64,000 nt of DNA from Rhizobium binae (GTDB lineage Bacteria > Pseudomonadota > Alphaproteobacteria > Rhizobiales > Rhizobiaceae), in the NCBI RefSeq assembly GCF_017357225.1, contig NZ_CP071604.1:2049001-2113000 (forward strand), read 5' to 3'. The notes beneath the pieces were generated by a model. It saw only the letters and a list, made by a program, of their open reading frames with translations, did not search any database and had not been told where the DNA came from. Numbering within the stretch: the first letter of the stretch is position 1; each line of letters starts with the position of its first letter. A program made the position numbers and the translations under genes. Of the stretch, positions 9,663 through 22,287 are shown piece by piece.

Positions 9663-10730
9663 ATGGAGCAAAACGTTTTTTTTCTGCCCCATGAAGGTCT
9701 GAAGCTCGCTGAGCTGGCAGAGTTTCTTGGGGCGGAACTTGCCAATTCCGACCATGCCGATGTCATCGTTCGTTCCGTCGCTCCCATCAACCGGGCGCGG
9801 ACGGGCGACGTCTGTTACATCCTGTCGCGCCGCAGCCGGGATGAGTTACTCACCTGCCAGGCTTCAGCGGTGATCTGCGACAAGGCGCTCGCCGACCTCG
9901 TACCTCCGCATATCCCGATCATCCTGTCGTCCAATCCGCATGCGGCTTTCGCCATGGCAGGCGGCCTGTTCTACCCCGCAGCTCTGCGTCCGGTCGCGAT
10001 TTCGCCGAGTGAAGACGGGATCGCGCCGAGCGCGGTGATCGATCCGAGCGCCAGGCTGGAAAAGGGCGTGATCGTCGAGCCGCTGGCGGTTATCGGCGCG
10101 CATGTCGAAATCGGCGAGGGCACCCGTATCGGTGCGCACAGCATCATTGGCCCCGGCGTCAAGATCGGCCGGGATTGTTCGATTGCCGCCGGCGCCAGCA
10201 TTCTATGTGCGCTGATCGGCAACGGCGTCATCATCCACAACGGCGTTCGCATAGGCCAAGACGGTTTCGGGTATGCGCCCGGTCCGCGCGGCATGATCAA
10301 GATCGTCCAGATCGGCCGGGTGATCATCCAGGATAATGTCGAGATCGGTGCCAATACCACGATCGATCGCGGCGCCATGGACGATACGGTGATCGGTGAG
10401 GGCACCAAGATCGACAACCAGGTTCAGATCGGCCACAACGTCCAGATGGGCCGCCATTGCGCCATTGTCGCGCAGGTCGGCATCGCCGGCAGCACGAAGA
10501 TCGGCAACGGCGTGCAGATCGGCGGCCAGGCCGGCATCAAGGGTCATGTGACGATCGGCGACGGCGTGCAGATCGCCGCCAAAAGCGGTATCATGACCGA
10601 TCTTGCCGCCGGCGGGCAATATGGCGGCGTACCGGCTCGTCCGCTGAAAGACTATCTGAGAGAGGCGGCGCAACAAGTCTCGAAGGCCAAGTTGCGCGGG
10701 CGGAACCCTGGAGGCAAGGAAAATGACTGA
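9663..10730 (+). CDS. lpxD: UDP-3-O-acylglucosamine N-acyltransferase
   Basis: The 355-residue protein has an N-terminal uridine-binding domain ([17 protein letters not shown] region) followed by a left-handed beta-helix of many hexapeptide repeats ([20 protein letters not shown]). It performs the third step of lipid A synthesis. A TTG six bases earlier (9657) could also start it, but ATG 9663 is the better choice. It overlaps fabZ by eight bases. The skp chaperone gene often found between bamA and lpxD elsewhere is absent. Confidence 0.97.
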   Translation: MEQNVFFLPHEGLKLAELAEFLGAELANSDHADVIVRSVAPINRARTGDVCYILSRRSRDELLTCQASAVICDKALADLVPPHIPIILSSNPHAAFAMAGGLFYPAALRPVAISPSEDGIAPSAVIDPSARLEKGVIVEPLAVIGAHVEIGEGTRIGAHSIIGPGVKIGRDCSIAAGASILCALIGNGVIIHNGVRIGQDGFGYAPGPRGMIKIVQIGRVIIQDNVEIGANTTIDRGAMDDTVIGEGTKIDNQVQIGHNVQMGRHCAIVAQVGIAGSTKIGNGVQIGGQAGIKGHVTIGDGVQIAAKSGIMTDLAAGGQYGGVPARPLKDYLREAAQQVSKAKLRGRNPGGKEND

Positions 10731-11190
10731 GGAAGCCACGACGACGCTTTCTTCGGCTGACATCATCGAGATCATGAAGCTGTTGCCGCATCGCTATCCG
10801 TTTCTGATGGTCGACAAGATCATTGAGATCGATGGCGACAACACGGCGATCGGCATCAAGAACGTCACCGTGAACGAGCCGCATTTCACCGGCCATTTTC
10901 CGGAATCGCCGATCATGCCGGGCGTGCTGCTGATCGAAGGCATGGCGCAGACCGCGGGTGCGATCTGTGCCAAGAAGGAAGGCCAGCCCGGCAACCTTGT
11001 CTACTTCATGACCATTGAGAATGCGCGCTTCCGCAAGCCGGTTGTGCCCGGCGATCGCGTCGAATTCCACGTCAAGAAGCATAAGCAGCGCGGCAATATC
11101 TGGAAATTTCATTGCGACGCCAAGGTGGATGGCACGCTGGTCGCCGAGGCCGATATCGGCGCGATGATCGTTCGTAAGGATCAGGCATGA
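10723..11190 (+). CDS. fabZ: 3-hydroxyacyl-ACP dehydratase FabZ
   Basis: The 155-residue hot-dog-fold enzyme has the catalytic His in [13 protein letters not shown] and the catalytic Glu further along in [20 protein letters not shown]. It removes water from 3-hydroxyacyl-ACP in fatty-acid elongation. The lpx neighbours compete for the same hydroxyacyl-ACP substrate, and sharing an operon may balance phospholipid against lipid A. ATG 10723 is preceded by CTGGAGGCAAGGAAA, and the stop overlaps the lpxA start (ATGA). Confidence 0.97.
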   Translation: MTEEATTTLSSADIIEIMKLLPHRYPFLMVDKIIEIDGDNTAIGIKNVTVNEPHFTGHFPESPIMPGVLLIEGMAQTAGAICAKKEGQPGNLVYFMTIENARFRKPVVPGDRVEFHVKKHKQRGNIWKFHCDAKVDGTLVAEADIGAMIVRKDQA

Positions 11191-12005
11191 GCACGATTGC
11201 CGAAAGCGCCCGCATTCATCCGATGGCCGTCGTCGAAGACGGGGCAACCATTGGTGAGGGCGTCAAGATCGGTCCCTTCTGCCATGTTGGGCCGCACGTC
11301 GTCCTGCATGAAAATGTCGAGCTCCTGGCGCATGCGGTCGTCACCGGCCGGACGGTAATCGGCAAGGGCACGCGCATCTTCCCGATGGCGGTGGTCGGCG
11401 GCGATCCGCAGAGCGTTCATCACGCCGGCGAAGAGACGACGCTTTCGGTCGGCGCCAACTGCACGATCCGCGAAGGCGTGACAATGAACACCGGCACGGC
11501 CGATTTCGGCGGCCAGACCATCGTCGGCGACAACAATCTGTTCCTGGCCAATTCGCATGTGGCGCATGACTGCCGGGTCGGCAACCACGTGATCATGTCG
11601 AACAATGTCATGCTCGCCGGCCACGTCGTCATCGAGGATCGCGTCATTCTCGGCGGCGGTTCGGCCGTTCACCAGTTCACCCGCGTCGGCCGCCAGGCCT
11701 TCGTCGGTGGCCTGTCGGCAGTAAGCTACGATGTCATTCCCTACGGTATGCTGAACGGCAACCCCGGTCTGCTGAGCGGCCTCAATGTCGTCGGCATGAC
11801 GCGCGCCGGCATCGACCGCGCCGTCATCCATAGGGTACGCCGCGCCTACAAGGCGATCTTCGAGGGAACGGCCTCCGTGCGTGAAAACGCTGCCGCCATC
11901 CGCGAGGAATATGGTGATTGCGCAGAGGTGATGCAGATCCTGGATTTCATCGCGGCCGAAAGCGACCGCGCCCTGTCCTCGCCGACCCGGGGTCAGAAGG
12001 GCTAG
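11187..12005 (+). CDS. lpxA: UDP-N-acetylglucosamine 3-O-acyltransferase
   Basis: The 272-residue protein starts with a left-handed beta-helix ([20 protein letters not shown]) and continues with [19 protein letters not shown], which contains the catalytic His region of LpxA. The C-terminus is helical. It transfers 3-hydroxyacyl from ACP to UDP-GlcNAc, the first step of lipid A synthesis. The ATGA junction with fabZ indicates coupled translation. Confidence 0.97.
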   Translation: MSTIAESARIHPMAVVEDGATIGEGVKIGPFCHVGPHVVLHENVELLAHAVVTGRTVIGKGTRIFPMAVVGGDPQSVHHAGEETTLSVGANCTIREGVTMNTGTADFGGQTIVGDNNLFLANSHVAHDCRVGNHVIMSNNVMLAGHVVIEDRVILGGGSAVHQFTRVGRQAFVGGLSAVSYDVIPYGMLNGNPGLLSGLNVVGMTRAGIDRAVIHRVRRAYKAIFEGTASVRENAAAIREEYGDCAEVMQILDFIAAESDRALSSPTRGQKG

Positions 12006-12008
12006 TCC

Positions 12009-12890
12009 GTGGCTTTCTCCGGCGACAGCGCAGCAGGCCGGCTGGCGATCATCGCCGGCGGCGGCCTTCTGCCTTCCTATGTCGCGGAAGCCGCACGCGC
12101 AGCGGGCGAAAATCCTGTTATCGTTGCCCTGAAGGACGAAAGCGACCGGCGTTGGGAAGGCTACGACCACGCCATCATCGGTATCGGTGATTTTGCCGCC
12201 CTCGATGGTCTTCTCAACCGTTATGGCATCGGCCGCGTGGTGATGTCGGGCAGCGTGCGCCGCCGGCCGGAATGGCGCGAGGTGCGCCCGACACTGCGCA
12301 TCCTGATGAAGGTGCCGGCCGCGATCCGCACCTTGCTCTCCGGTGGCGACGATACTGTCCTGCAGATGGTGATTCGGTTGATCGAGGGAAATGGCCGGCG
12401 CGTCGTCGGCGCCCACGAGATCGCTCCCGACCTGCTGGCTTCCGTCGGTCCGCTTGGTGCCGTGGCGCCCGGCGAGGAAGATCGGCGCGATATCAGCCGC
12501 GCTGCCGAAGCCGCCGAAACGCTCGGTCGGCTGGATGTCGGGCAGGGCGCCGTCAGCATCGGTGGGCGCCTTGTCGCGCTGGAAGGTCTTGAGGGCACCG
12601 ATGACATGCTTGACCGTGTCGCCGGCCTCAGAGCCGCCGGGCGCATCTCGACGCGCCGCCGCGGCGTGCTCGTCAAGCTCTGCAAGCCGCAGCAGGACAT
12701 TCGCGCCGACCTGCCGGCGATCGGCTTATCCACTGTGCTGAACGCCGGCAAAGCCGGCCTTGCCGGCATCGCCGTCGAAGCCGGGCGCTCGCTGGTGCTC
12801 GATCGTGCTGCCGTCATCCGCGCCGCCGACGAGGCCGGGCTTTTCGTCTGCGGCCTTGATCGCGGCCTGCCGGGATGGGGGCTGGAATGA
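12009..12890 (+). CDS. lpxI: UDP-2,3-diacylglucosamine pyrophosphatase LpxI (DUF1009)
   Basis: The 293-residue protein begins RLAIIAGGGLLPSYVAEAAR and has the C-terminal block VLVKLCKPQQDIRADLPAIG, both typical of LpxI. Alphaproteobacteria use LpxI in place of LpxH to hydrolyse UDP-diacylglucosamine to lipid X. The start is GTG 12009, three bases after the lpxA stop. Its position between lpxA and lpxB, enzymes on either side of it in the pathway, supports the call. Confidence 0.93.
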   Translation: MAFSGDSAAGRLAIIAGGGLLPSYVAEAARAAGENPVIVALKDESDRRWEGYDHAIIGIGDFAALDGLLNRYGIGRVVMSGSVRRRPEWREVRPTLRILMKVPAAIRTLLSGGDDTVLQMVIRLIEGNGRRVVGAHEIAPDLLASVGPLGAVAPGEEDRRDISRAAEAAETLGRLDVGQGAVSIGGRLVALEGLEGTDDMLDRVAGLRAAGRISTRRRGVLVKLCKPQQDIRADLPAIGLSTVLNAGKAGLAGIAVEAGRSLVLDRAAVIRAADEAGLFVCGLDRGLPGWGLE

Positions 12891-14056
12891 ACAGTGCGCC
12901 GCTGAAGATTGCGGTTATTGCCGGTGAGGTGTCGGGCGATCTCCTCGGTGCCGACCTCATCGCCGCGCTGAAGCGGATCCATGGCGGGCCGGTGGAACTT
13001 GTCGGCGTCGGCGGCGAGGGTCTGCAGGCGCAGGGCCTGATATCCCTGTTCGATTTTTCCGAACTGTCGATTATGGGAATCACCCAGGTGCTGAGCCGGC
13101 TGCCGAAGCTGTTTGGCCTGATCCGCCGGACAACGGCTGAGATCATCGCCGCAAGGCCGGATATTCTCGTCATCATCGACAGCCCGGATTTCACCCATCG
13201 CGTGGCAAAGCGCGTCCGCACGGCGCTGCCAGATTTGCCTGTCGTCAATTATGTCTGTCCGAGCGTCTGGGCCTGGAAGGAGTATCGCGCCAAGCGCATG
13301 CTTGCCTATGTCGATCATGTACTCGCCGTCCTCCCTTTCGAACCGGCGACGATGCAGCGCCTCGAGGGACCGGCAACGACCTATGTGGGGCATCGCCTGA
13401 CCGCCGACCCTGCGCTCCTGGAGACCCGACGCCTGCGCGCCGGACGACGGCCCGGCAACGGCGCAATTCTGCTTCTGCCCGGTTCACGCTCCTCGGAAAT
13501 CCGGAAGCTGCTGCCGTATTTCGAGGTGGCGGTGAACGAACTTGTCGCCCGCAATGGACCGATGCGCTTCATCCTGCCGACGATGAGACACAAGGAAGTG
13601 CTTGTGCGCGGCTTGACGGCGAATTGGGCGGTAAAGCCGGAGATCGTTGTCGGCGCGGAAGCAAAGTGGCAGGCGTTCGTTGAGGCCGATGCAGCCATGG
13701 CGGCATCCGGAACGGTTATTCTCGAACTTGCGCTTGCCGACGTTCCCGTCGTCTCTGCCTACAAGGTCGACTGGATCATGCGGCTGCTGACATCGGGCAT
13801 CAAGACCTGGACAGGGGCGCTGCCAAACCTGATTGCCGATTACGCGGTCGTGCCGGAGTATCTGAACGATGTCGTTCGCGGGGCAAGCCTCGCACGCTGG
13901 ATGGAGAGGCTGTCAGCCGACACTTACCAGCTCAAGGCGATGAAGGAGGGTTATGAGCTGGTCTGGCAGCGCATGCAGACCGAAAAGCCGCCGGGCGAAC
14001 ATGCTGCCGAAATCCTTCTCGACGTGCTGAGAAAGAAAAAACCCGGTCGTTTCTGA
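12887..14056 (+). CDS. lpxB: Lipid-A-disaccharide synthase
   Basis: The 389-residue GT19 glycosyltransferase has IAVIAGEVSGDLLGADL at the N-terminus, the VIIDSPDFTHRVAKRVR region, the NYVCPSVWAWKEYRAKRM block and LLLPGSRSSEIRKLLP. It joins lipid X to UDP-diacylglucosamine. ATG 12887 overlaps the lpxI stop as ATGA and follows GGGGCTGGA, so it is preferred over an in-frame ATG at 12875. The gene closes the envelope cluster at a strong terminator shared with convergent gltA. Confidence 0.96.
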   Translation: MNSAPLKIAVIAGEVSGDLLGADLIAALKRIHGGPVELVGVGGEGLQAQGLISLFDFSELSIMGITQVLSRLPKLFGLIRRTTAEIIAARPDILVIIDSPDFTHRVAKRVRTALPDLPVVNYVCPSVWAWKEYRAKRMLAYVDHVLAVLPFEPATMQRLEGPATTYVGHRLTADPALLETRRLRAGRRPGNGAILLLPGSRSSEIRKLLPYFEVAVNELVARNGPMRFILPTMRHKEVLVRGLTANWAVKPEIVVGAEAKWQAFVEADAAMAASGTVILELALADVPVVSAYKVDWIMRLLTSGIKTWTGALPNLIADYAVVPEYLNDVVRGASLARWMERLSADTYQLKAMKEGYELVWQRMQTEKPPGEHAAEILLDVLRKKKPGRF

Positions 14057-14070
14057 CCGGGTTTTCTTTT
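14037..14070. terminator. Bidirectional Rho-independent terminator between lpxB and gltA
   Basis: ACCCGGTC (14041-14048) and GACCGGGT (14055-14062) form a GC-rich stem with a 6-nt loop. An A-run stands before it and TTTTCTTTT after it, so it can end transcription from both sides. The stem overlaps the last codons of lpxB. Confidence 0.9.
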
Positions 14071-14091
14071 GAGCCGATTGGCCTGAAGCGA

Positions 14092-15381
14092 TCAGCGCTT
14101 CGAAACCGGGATGTAGTCGCGCTTCGGTTCGCCGACATAGAGCTGGCGCGGACGGCCGATGCGCTGCTCCGGATCCTCGATCATCTCGTTCCACTGCGCG
14201 ATCCAGCCAACGGTGCGGGCGAGCGCGAAGAGTACGGTAAACATGGTCGTGGGGAAGCCGAGCGCCTTCAGCGTGATGCCGGAATAGAAGTCGATGTTCG
14301 GATAGAGCTTCTTTTCGATGAAATATTCGTCGGTGAGCGCGATGCGCTCCAGCTCCATCGCCACTTCGAGCAGCGGATCGTCCTTGATGCCGAGCTCGCC
14401 GAGCACTTCATGCGTCGTCTTCTGCATGATCTTGGCGCGCGGATCGTAATTCTTGTAAACCCGGTGACCGAAGCCCATCAGGCGGAACGGATCGTTCTTG
14501 TCCTTGGCGCGGGCAATATATTCCGGAATGTGATCGACAGTGCCGATTTCTGTCAGCATGTTGAGCGCCGCTTCGTTGGCGCCGCCATGTGCCGGGCCCC
14601 AGAGGCAGGCAATGCCGGCCGCGATGCAGGCGAAGGGGTTGGCGCCCGACGAACCGGCGAGGCGGACGGTCGAGGTCGACGCGTTCTGCTCGTGGTCGGC
14701 GTGCAGGATGAAGATGCGGTCCATGGCGCGGGCAAGCACCGGGTTGACCACGTATTCCTCGCAGGGAACGGCAAAGCACATGCGCAGGAAGTTCGACGCA
14801 TAGTCGAGGTCGTTCTTCGGGTAAACGAAGGGCTGGCCGATATGGTACTTGTAGGCCATGGCGGCCAGCGTCGGCATCTTGGCGATCATCCGCAGGCTGG
14901 CGACCATGCGCTGGTGCGGATCGGTGATATCGGTCGAGTCGTGATAGAAGGCCGATAGCGCGCCGACGCAGCCGCACATGACGGCCATCGGATGCGCATC
15001 GCGGCGGAAGCCGGTGAAGAAGCGGCTCATTTGCTCGTGCACCATGGTGTGATGCGTGACGCGATAGTCGAAGTCCTTCTTCTGCGCTGCCGTCGGCAGC
15101 TCGCCGTAAAGCAGGAGGTAGCAGACCTCGAGGAAGTCGCCATGTTCGGCGAGCTGCTCGATCGGGTAGCCGCGGTGCAGCAGCACACCTTCGTCGCCAT
15201 CGATATAGGTGATTTTCGATTCACAGGATGCGGTCGAGGTGAAGCCCGGATCATAAGTGAAGGAAGCGGTGTTCTTGTAGAGGGCACCGATATCGATGAC
15301 GCTTGGACCGATCGTGCCGCTTTTGACCGCGAGGTCGACCGATTTGTCACCGATTTTTATTGTTGCGCTTTGATCCGTCAT
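14092..15381 (-). CDS. gltA: Citrate synthase (type II)
   Basis: The 429-residue enzyme has the family motifs [19 protein letters not shown], containing a catalytic His, and [16 protein letters not shown], with the second active-site region and an Asp-rich end. It condenses acetyl-CoA and oxaloacetate in the TCA cycle. The start at 15381 ([12 protein letters not shown]) is fixed by GGAGGATCAGC directly before it; an upstream in-frame start at 15441 would add unrelated residues. The gene is convergent with lpxB and divergent from the ComEC-like gene. Confidence 0.97.
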   Translation of the reverse strand: MTDQSATIKIGDKSVDLAVKSGTIGPSVIDIGALYKNTASFTYDPGFTSTASCESKITYIDGDEGVLLHRGYPIEQLAEHGDFLEVCYLLLYGELPTAAQKKDFDYRVTHHTMVHEQMSRFFTGFRRDAHPMAVMCGCVGALSAFYHDSTDITDPHQRMVASLRMIAKMPTLAAMAYKYHIGQPFVYPKNDLDYASNFLRMCFAVPCEEYVVNPVLARAMDRIFILHADHEQNASTSTVRLAGSSGANPFACIAAGIACLWGPAHGGANEAALNMLTEIGTVDHIPEYIARAKDKNDPFRLMGFGHRVYKNYDPRAKIMQKTTHEVLGELGIKDDPLLEVAMELERIALTDEYFIEKKLYPNIDFYSGITLKALGFPTTMFTVLFALARTVGWIAQWNEMIEDPEQRIGRPRQLYVGEPKRDYIPVSKR

Positions 15382-15553
15382 GCTGATCCTCCGAAATGTC
15401 GGTGGCGCCACAAAAGCGCCATAGGGGTTAAGCGTCCTCACCGATAGCTATATGATCGCGAGGCTAATGCCAAGTTACCGTGACGGCATTTTGTGCATTG
15501 CGGCATCACCTTTTAGGCACTGCAGCGATGAGCCGCACGCATAGCGGAAACCG

Positions 15554-18100
15554 ATGATTCGACTGACATTTCGCATTTGCGATTTTCTCTCGCATTTCAA
15601 TCGATTATGCTTGCCGGAATTGCCCGAAGGTTGCATTCTGGTGCCTGGGCAAGGTGACTTCGGGCGGCGCATGCAGGAATTGACGACAGTCGAATTGCGG
15701 CCACAAGGCGTCGGTCTTGCCGATCCCGCGGAAGGTCCTGCCCCTGCCGCGGCAATGCGGCCGTCAAGAACCCAGTCCGCGATGTCGGTGCGCCACCGGC
15801 TGCCGGCGGCAATGGGACAATCGCTGCGTGCCGGCGGCCGGATGCTGAGCGAGGAGTTCGATCACGGCCGCCTGCTCCTGTTCTCGCCGGTCTTCCTCGG
15901 CGCCGGCGCGGCGTTCTGGTTTCTTGCTGCAACGGATGTTCCTCTCGTTCCATCGTTGCTCTGCCTGTCGGTGTCGATGCTTGCGGGGCTTGTCGCCGGC
16001 CGCAGCCGGCCGGCCTTGCGGGCAACGCTTCTGGCGCTTTCCCTGGTCGCATGCGGCATGCTCTGCGCGCAGTTCGAAAGCTGGCGGGCCTCGACGGTCA
16101 TCCTCGATTCATCCGTGACGACAACGGTGACCGGCCGCGTCGAGCGGCGCGAAGGCGATGATCGCGGGCGGTGGCGCTATATTCTTGCCGTCACCGGCAC
16201 CGAGGCGCCAGAGGTGAAGCGGCCGCCGCGGCGCATCACCGTGATCGCGCGCGGTGCCGATGCGCCTTTCGAGATCGGTGACATCATCACCGGCCGCGCG
16301 CGGTTGACGCCGCCGGCAGGGCCGGCGCTTCCTGGCCTCAACGACTTCTCCTTCGGTGCCTATTTCGATGGCATCGGCGCCAACGGCTTCTTCTACGGTG
16401 CTCCGGAGAAAGTCGATTTGCCCGCGGGCCCGCAAGCTGCGACATCGACGCCCGAAGCTCTGCTCGAATGGCTTTACCGGTTGCGCAGCGGCATCGGCGA
16501 TCGCATACGCTCTATTCTGCCCGGTGACACAGGCGCTTTTGCCGCCGCTCTGGTGACTGACGAGCGGCGCGCCATCTCGAAGGAAACGACGGAGGCGCTG
16601 CGCCAGTCCGGCCTTGCTCATATCGTGGCGATCTCAGGCCTCAACATGGCGCTGTCGGCCGGCATCTTCTTCGTCGGCTTCCGGATGCTGCTCAGCCTCT
16701 TTCCCGGTGTCGCCCAAGCCTATCCGACAAAGAAGATCGCCGCCGCCGGCGCACTCATCGCCGTCACCGCCTACTTCCTGATCTCAGGATTCGGGGTTTC
16801 GGCCGAACGCGCTTTCATCATGATGGCGATCATGCTGATTGCCGTCTTCTTCGATCGGCCGTCGATCAGCCTGCGCAATGTCGTGCTCTCGGCGCTCGTC
16901 ATCATCACCATTTCACCCTCCGAGGTCCTGGGTCCGAGCTTCCAGATGTCCTTTGCTGCGACTTTGGCACTGGTATCGGGCTATCAGCTGTGGAAGGACC
17001 GGCGCGTCCGGGAAAGCCCGTTGCCGAAGCTGCCGTTCCTGCGGCCGGTCGCGGCCGTCGCCGGTTTCTTCGGCGGCATCTTCCTGACTTCGCTGATCGG
17101 CGGCTTCTCCACGGCGCTGTTTTCGATCGAGCATTTTCATCGCCTGACCGCTTATGGCCTGCCGGCAAACCTTGCGACGATGCCGATCATCTCCTTCATC
17201 GTCATGCCGGCCGGGTTGCTGGCCATGTTGCTCATGCCGTTCGGTCTGGACGCTCCGCTCTGGACGGTGGTCGGCTTTGGCCTCGATCTGGTGATTGCAG
17301 TCGCCAAGACGGTGTCCGGCTGGGGTGGCGATATCGGTTTCGGCCGCTTGCCCGGCTGGTATTTCATCATGGCTGTGGCAGGCTTTCTGCTGCTGATGCT
17401 GCTCCGCACCCGGTTGCGCCATGCCGGCACATCGATCCTCGCTGTCGCAACGCTCATCCTGCTCACTCTGCCGGGGTCCCGGCCGCCGGATCTGGTGATT
17501 TCCGAAGATGGTGGTCTAGTCGCGCTCGTCGCGTCGACGGCAATGGCTTCTAACCGCGAAAACCCGCCGGACTTCATCTTCGACCAGTGGCAGAGAGCGC
17601 TGGTGTCGCCGACGCACCAGCCGCCGAAGATGCTGGATGGCCCTGCCATTCCGCCCCAGGGTGAGGACCGCCGCCTCAGGCTTTCCGGCGACCAGCAGAA
17701 TGAAGCGAGGACGGCAATGGTGGCCGCAGCAGCTGGCGGTGAGGCAAATCGGTTTTCCTGCGTCAAGAAAGCCTGGTGCATAGCCAGGCTCGGCAATGGC
17801 CATGTCGTCGCGGTCATCGACAATGCCGCCTATCTCGGCCCGGCCTGCGACGCCGGCGAGATCGTCGTGACCGCGGTGCGCCTGCGTTTCGACCGTTGCC
17901 GCTCCGGTGCGACACTCTTCACCGGCGAGACGCTGCGCAGGACCGGTTCCATTGAATTGCGCTTTGTGCAGACGGGACTCGAGATCGCAACCGCATTCGA
18001 TGCCTGGTCACGTCCATGGATGCGCCATCGCGCCTATGATTGGCGCAAAGGCGGTTTCGCCGAATCCGGCCCGTCTGCTGTCAGTGATAACGGCGAATGA
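15554..18100 (+). CDS. ComEC/Rec2-family membrane protein
   Basis: Up to 848 residues, with many predicted membrane helices. A DUF4131-like domain follows the first helices and the competence-protein core contains [20 protein letters not shown] and [15 protein letters not shown], a strong ComEC signature. This family forms the inner-membrane channel for single-stranded DNA uptake; whether this organism is transformable is unknown. No metallo-beta-lactamase domain follows the core, as in other alphaproteobacterial members. The start is uncertain: ATGs at 15554, 15671 and 15755 are in frame and the first 40-65 residues look poorly conserved. The 3' end overlaps convergent lexA by 20 bp. Confidence 0.88.
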   Translation: MIRLTFRICDFLSHFNRLCLPELPEGCILVPGQGDFGRRMQELTTVELRPQGVGLADPAEGPAPAAAMRPSRTQSAMSVRHRLPAAMGQSLRAGGRMLSEEFDHGRLLLFSPVFLGAGAAFWFLAATDVPLVPSLLCLSVSMLAGLVAGRSRPALRATLLALSLVACGMLCAQFESWRASTVILDSSVTTTVTGRVERREGDDRGRWRYILAVTGTEAPEVKRPPRRITVIARGADAPFEIGDIITGRARLTPPAGPALPGLNDFSFGAYFDGIGANGFFYGAPEKVDLPAGPQAATSTPEALLEWLYRLRSGIGDRIRSILPGDTGAFAAALVTDERRAISKETTEALRQSGLAHIVAISGLNMALSAGIFFVGFRMLLSLFPGVAQAYPTKKIAAAGALIAVTAYFLISGFGVSAERAFIMMAIMLIAVFFDRPSISLRNVVLSALVIITISPSEVLGPSFQMSFAATLALVSGYQLWKDRRVRESPLPKLPFLRPVAAVAGFFGGIFLTSLIGGFSTALFSIEHFHRLTAYGLPANLATMPIISFIVMPAGLLAMLLMPFGLDAPLWTVVGFGLDLVIAVAKTVSGWGGDIGFGRLPGWYFIMAVAGFLLLMLLRTRLRHAGTSILAVATLILLTLPGSRPPDLVISEDGGLVALVASTAMASNRENPPDFIFDQWQRALVSPTHQPPKMLDGPAIPPQGEDRRLRLSGDQQNEARTAMVAAAAGGEANRFSCVKKAWCIARLGNGHVVAVIDNAAYLGPACDAGEIVVTAVRLRFDRCRSGATLFTGETLRRTGSIELRFVQTGLEIATAFDAWSRPWMRHRAYDWRKGGFAESGPSAVSDNGE

Positions 18101-18800
18101 GGCCGACCAGCTTGCCCTGCACCTTGACCCGGTCGGGCCCGAAGATACGAGTCTCATAAGCCGGGTTGGCGGCTTCGAGCGCGATCGAGGCACCCTTGCG
18201 GCGAAAGCGCTTCAGCGTCGCTTCCTCGTCGTCGACGAGCGCAACGACGATATCGCCGGGACTTGCGGTGCTGCCATTGCGGATGATCACCGTGTCGCCG
18301 TCGAAGATCCCGGCGTCGATCATCGAATCGCCCTTGACCTCCAGCGCGTAATGTTCGCCCGAACCGAGCATATCCGCGGGAACGACGATGTCGTGTGTAT
18401 TGTTCTGGATTGCCGAGATCGGAACACCGGCGGCGATCCGGCCCATGACCGGCACGGAGACGGAGTTGCCGTTGTCGGCGATCGGCCTTGCGGCAGCGGG
18501 GGCGGCGACCGGCTGGGGCTTGCCGAGGCTGCCTTCGATAACACTCGGGGAAAACCCGCGGCGCGGCTGAAGGCTGGGGCTATAGGCCTCCGGCAGCTTG
18601 ATCACCTCCAGCGCCCGGGCCCGGTTCGGTAGGCGGCGAATGAAACCGCGTTCCTCGAGCGCCGTGATCAAGCGATGAATGCCGGATTTCGAGGCGAGAT
18701 CCAGGGCGTCCTTCATCTCGTCGAAAGAGGGAGGAACGCCGGATTCCTTCATGCGCTCATGAATGAAAAGGAGAAGCTCCTGTTGTTTGCGCGTGAGCAT
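18081..18800 (-). CDS. lexA: SOS-response repressor LexA
   Basis: The 239-residue protein has a winged HTH (residues 1-65), the autocleavage site RIAAGVPI (Ala124-Gly125), the catalytic Ser in KGDSMIDAG (Ser159) and the catalytic Lys in EATLKRF (Lys197). It represses DNA-damage genes until RecA stimulates self-cleavage. ATG 18800 gives the normal length; an upstream in-frame extension to 18893 would run through the operator. It is autoregulated through a box 48 bp upstream. Confidence 0.97.
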   Translation of the reverse strand: MLTRKQQELLLFIHERMKESGVPPSFDEMKDALDLASKSGIHRLITALEERGFIRRLPNRARALEVIKLPEAYSPSLQPRRGFSPSVIEGSLGKPQPVAAPAAARPIADNGNSVSVPVMGRIAAGVPISAIQNNTHDIVVPADMLGSGEHYALEVKGDSMIDAGIFDGDTVIIRNGSTASPGDIVVALVDDEEATLKRFRRKGASIALEAANPAYETRIFGPDRVKVQGKLVGLIRRYH

Positions 18801-18847
18801 CGACGTCAGACCCCGTGATTGAAACAAATCCAGAACAGACACTATAT

Positions 18848-18862
18848 GTTCCATATGTGTTC
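18848..18862. promoter_or_regulatory. LexA box upstream of lexA (GTTC-N7-GTTC)
   Basis: GTTC at 18848-18851 and GTTC at 18859-18862 are separated by exactly 7 bases (GAAC-N7-GAAC on the gene strand). This is the direct-repeat operator established for alphaproteobacterial LexA. It lies 48 bp before the lexA start. Confidence 0.93.
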
Positions 18863-18996
18863 CGCAAGTAGCTAAATTTCCGTAAAAATTCACGCCAACT
18901 CGTCGAGATTTTTATTTTCATTTGCCGGATCGGCACACACGTCTTGCATTGGGGGTGGTGCTGTCGCACATCTCTTGGCGTGTCAGGAGGGATCTC

Positions 18997-19893
18997 ATGA
19001 TCGCACATTCCGCCAAGCCGCACCCGCTGGATCATGTCGTGCTGCCCGTCGTCAATATCGACCTGGCGCGCGAAAGGCTCGGCAAGCTCGGCTTCACCGT
19101 CGCCGCCGATGCGCGCCATCCGTTCGGAACGGAAAATGCCTGCGTCTTTTTCGCCGACAAGACCTACATCGAGCCGCTGGGGGTGGCGAGCGTCGAGGAA
19201 AGCGAGATAGCGGCCCGCCAGGGGAATGTCTTCATCGCCCGCAATCGCGCCTTCCGCTTCCGCTGCGGCGAGGAGGGACTTTCGGCGCTGGCCTTCCGCA
19301 CCGAAGATGCCGGCCTCGATCATCGGCGATTCTTCGGCAACGGTGCGAGTGCCGGCGAGATGTTGCAGTTCAGCAGGCCGATACGGATGCCGGACGGTTC
19401 GGAAAGCGTCGGCAATTTCAAACTGGCCTTTTCAGGAGATCTGCGCGCGCCCGACTTCTTCCTATTCACCTGTCAGCGCATCAATGCCTTCCCCGCCGAT
19501 CGCGCCGCGCTGGAGACACATGCCAACGGCGTGACCGGCATTTCCGAGATCGCGCTTTGTACGCCGGAGCCGGCTGCGTTTGCCGCCTTCGTCGGTCTTG
19601 CGGTCGGGCAAACGGCGGTGGAGAAAACTGGTTTCGGCATGAAGATCGCAGCCTCGAATGCCAAGATCAGCCTGATGACGCCGGAAGGGCTAGAGGCCTA
19701 TTTCGAGCTTGCCGTTTCCGCCGCCGATCGTGGCCTGCGCGGCCAGGCAATCCTCTTCACCGTCACCGATCTTGCCGTGACAGAAGCGCATTTGGCTGCT
19801 AACGGAGTGACATATACACGCAAGAACAATCGCATTCTGGTGAAGCCCACGCCCGGGCAGGGCGCGCTTTTTGCCTTCGAGGAAACACGATGA
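18997..19893 (+). CDS. VOC/glyoxalase-like superfamily protein
   Basis: The 298-residue protein begins [20 protein letters not shown], with the metal-ligand His-rich strand of vicinal-oxygen-chelate proteins, and shows a second module later ([18 protein letters not shown]). Two VOC modules are typical of the glyoxalase-3-like group. The substrate is unknown. ATG 18997 follows the near-perfect TCAGGAGGGATCTC; a start at 18922 would overlap the lexA promoter. It overlaps kdsA by 4 bases (ATGA), so the two are probably cotranscribed. Confidence 0.8.
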   Translation: MIAHSAKPHPLDHVVLPVVNIDLARERLGKLGFTVAADARHPFGTENACVFFADKTYIEPLGVASVEESEIAARQGNVFIARNRAFRFRCGEEGLSALAFRTEDAGLDHRRFFGNGASAGEMLQFSRPIRMPDGSESVGNFKLAFSGDLRAPDFFLFTCQRINAFPADRAALETHANGVTGISEIALCTPEPAAFAAFVGLAVGQTAVEKTGFGMKIAASNAKISLMTPEGLEAYFELAVSAADRGLRGQAILFTVTDLAVTEAHLAANGVTYTRKNNRILVKPTPGQGALFAFEETR

Positions 19894-20735
19894 GCACTGA
19901 TACCAATTCCGAGGTCAAGATCGGCGAAGGCGAAGGCCAGGTCACCTTTTCCAATACCGGCCGCCTGTCGCTGATTGCCGGCCCCTGCCAGATGGAGAGC
20001 CGTGATCACGCGTTCATGGTCGCCGGCACGCTGAAGGAGCTCTGCGCAAAGCTCGGCATCGGCCTCGTCTACAAGAGTTCCTTCGACAAGGCGAACCGCA
20101 CTTCGCTTTCGGCCGAGCGCGGCATCGGGCTTGAAAAAGGCATGGAGGTCTTCGCCGACCTGAAGAGGGAATTCGGCTTTCCCGTCCTGACCGACGTCCA
20201 CACCGCCGAGCAATGCGCCGAGGTGGCGGAGGTGATCGACGTTCTGCAAATTCCCGCCTTCCTCTGCCGGCAGACGGACCTTCTGATCGCCGCCGCCCGG
20301 ACCGGCCGCGTCGTCAACGTCAAGAAGGGGCAGTTCCTCGCCCCCTGGGATATGAAGAACGTCCTGAAGAAGCTCAATGCCAGCGGTAATCCGAACGTGC
20401 TGCTATGCGAGCGCGGCGCCTCCTTCGGCTACAATACGCTGGTTTCCGACATGCGCTCGCTGCCGATCATGGCGGCGATGGGCGCGCCCGTCATTTTCGA
20501 TGCGACCCATTCCGTCGCCCAGCCGGGCGGGCAGGGCGAATCCTCGGGCGGTCAGCGCGAATTCGTCGAGACGCTGGCGCGCGCAGCCGTGGCGACAGGC
20601 ATTGCCGGCGTGTTCCTCGAAACCCACCAAGACCCTGACAACGCACCGTCCGACGGCCCGAACATGGTCTATCTCAAGGACATGCCGCGGCTGCTTGAGA
20701 AATTACTTGCGTTTGATGCGGTCGCCAAGGCCTGA
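19890..20735 (+). CDS. kdsA: 3-deoxy-8-phosphooctulonate synthase (KDO-8-P synthase)
   Basis: The 281-residue DAHP-synthase-like TIM barrel has [49 protein letters not shown], and the late [18 protein letters not shown]. It condenses phosphoenolpyruvate and arabinose-5-phosphate to make the KDO precursor for LPS inner core. The ATGA overlap with the VOC gene indicates translational coupling. It is 141 bp ahead of eno, whose reaction supplies PEP. Confidence 0.96.
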   Translation: MSTDTNSEVKIGEGEGQVTFSNTGRLSLIAGPCQMESRDHAFMVAGTLKELCAKLGIGLVYKSSFDKANRTSLSAERGIGLEKGMEVFADLKREFGFPVLTDVHTAEQCAEVAEVIDVLQIPAFLCRQTDLLIAAARTGRVVNVKKGQFLAPWDMKNVLKKLNASGNPNVLLCERGASFGYNTLVSDMRSLPIMAAMGAPVIFDATHSVAQPGGQGESSGGQREFVETLARAAVATGIAGVFLETHQDPDNAPSDGPNMVYLKDMPRLLEKLLAFDAVAKA

Positions 20736-20852
20736 CGTTCAACAGGTTGACATGATGGTGGTTTAGGCCACGTCGGAACGCCGGTTCGAAGGCTGGAAAT
20801 TGCGGCTTTGTAATTTGCACGCCTTCGATTATGACAGGCTTCGAACGATTGA

Positions 20853-22151
<1,299 letters not shown>

Positions 22152-22173
22152 TCGAATTTGATGTCAATGGCTT

Positions 22174-22203
22174 AACCCGCGCCCTCCCGGCGCGGGTTTT
22201 TTA
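22174..22203 (+). terminator. Rho-independent terminator of eno
   Basis: AACCCGCGCC (22174-22183) pairs perfectly with GGCGCGGGTT (22189-22198) around CTCCC and is followed by a T-run. Confidence 0.93.
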
Positions 22204-22287
22204 TTGCCTGATTTTTACGGTCAACGAACGGTTAATCTCTGCGCATTATGCTGAACGAATTGGTAATGCGTTCAAGAGCATACGTGT

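Noticed and set aside
15554..15670. Conserved N-terminus for the ComEC-like protein from 15554
   Set aside because: These residues do not resemble the family; the true start may be 15671 or 15755, so I kept the longest frame but flagged it.
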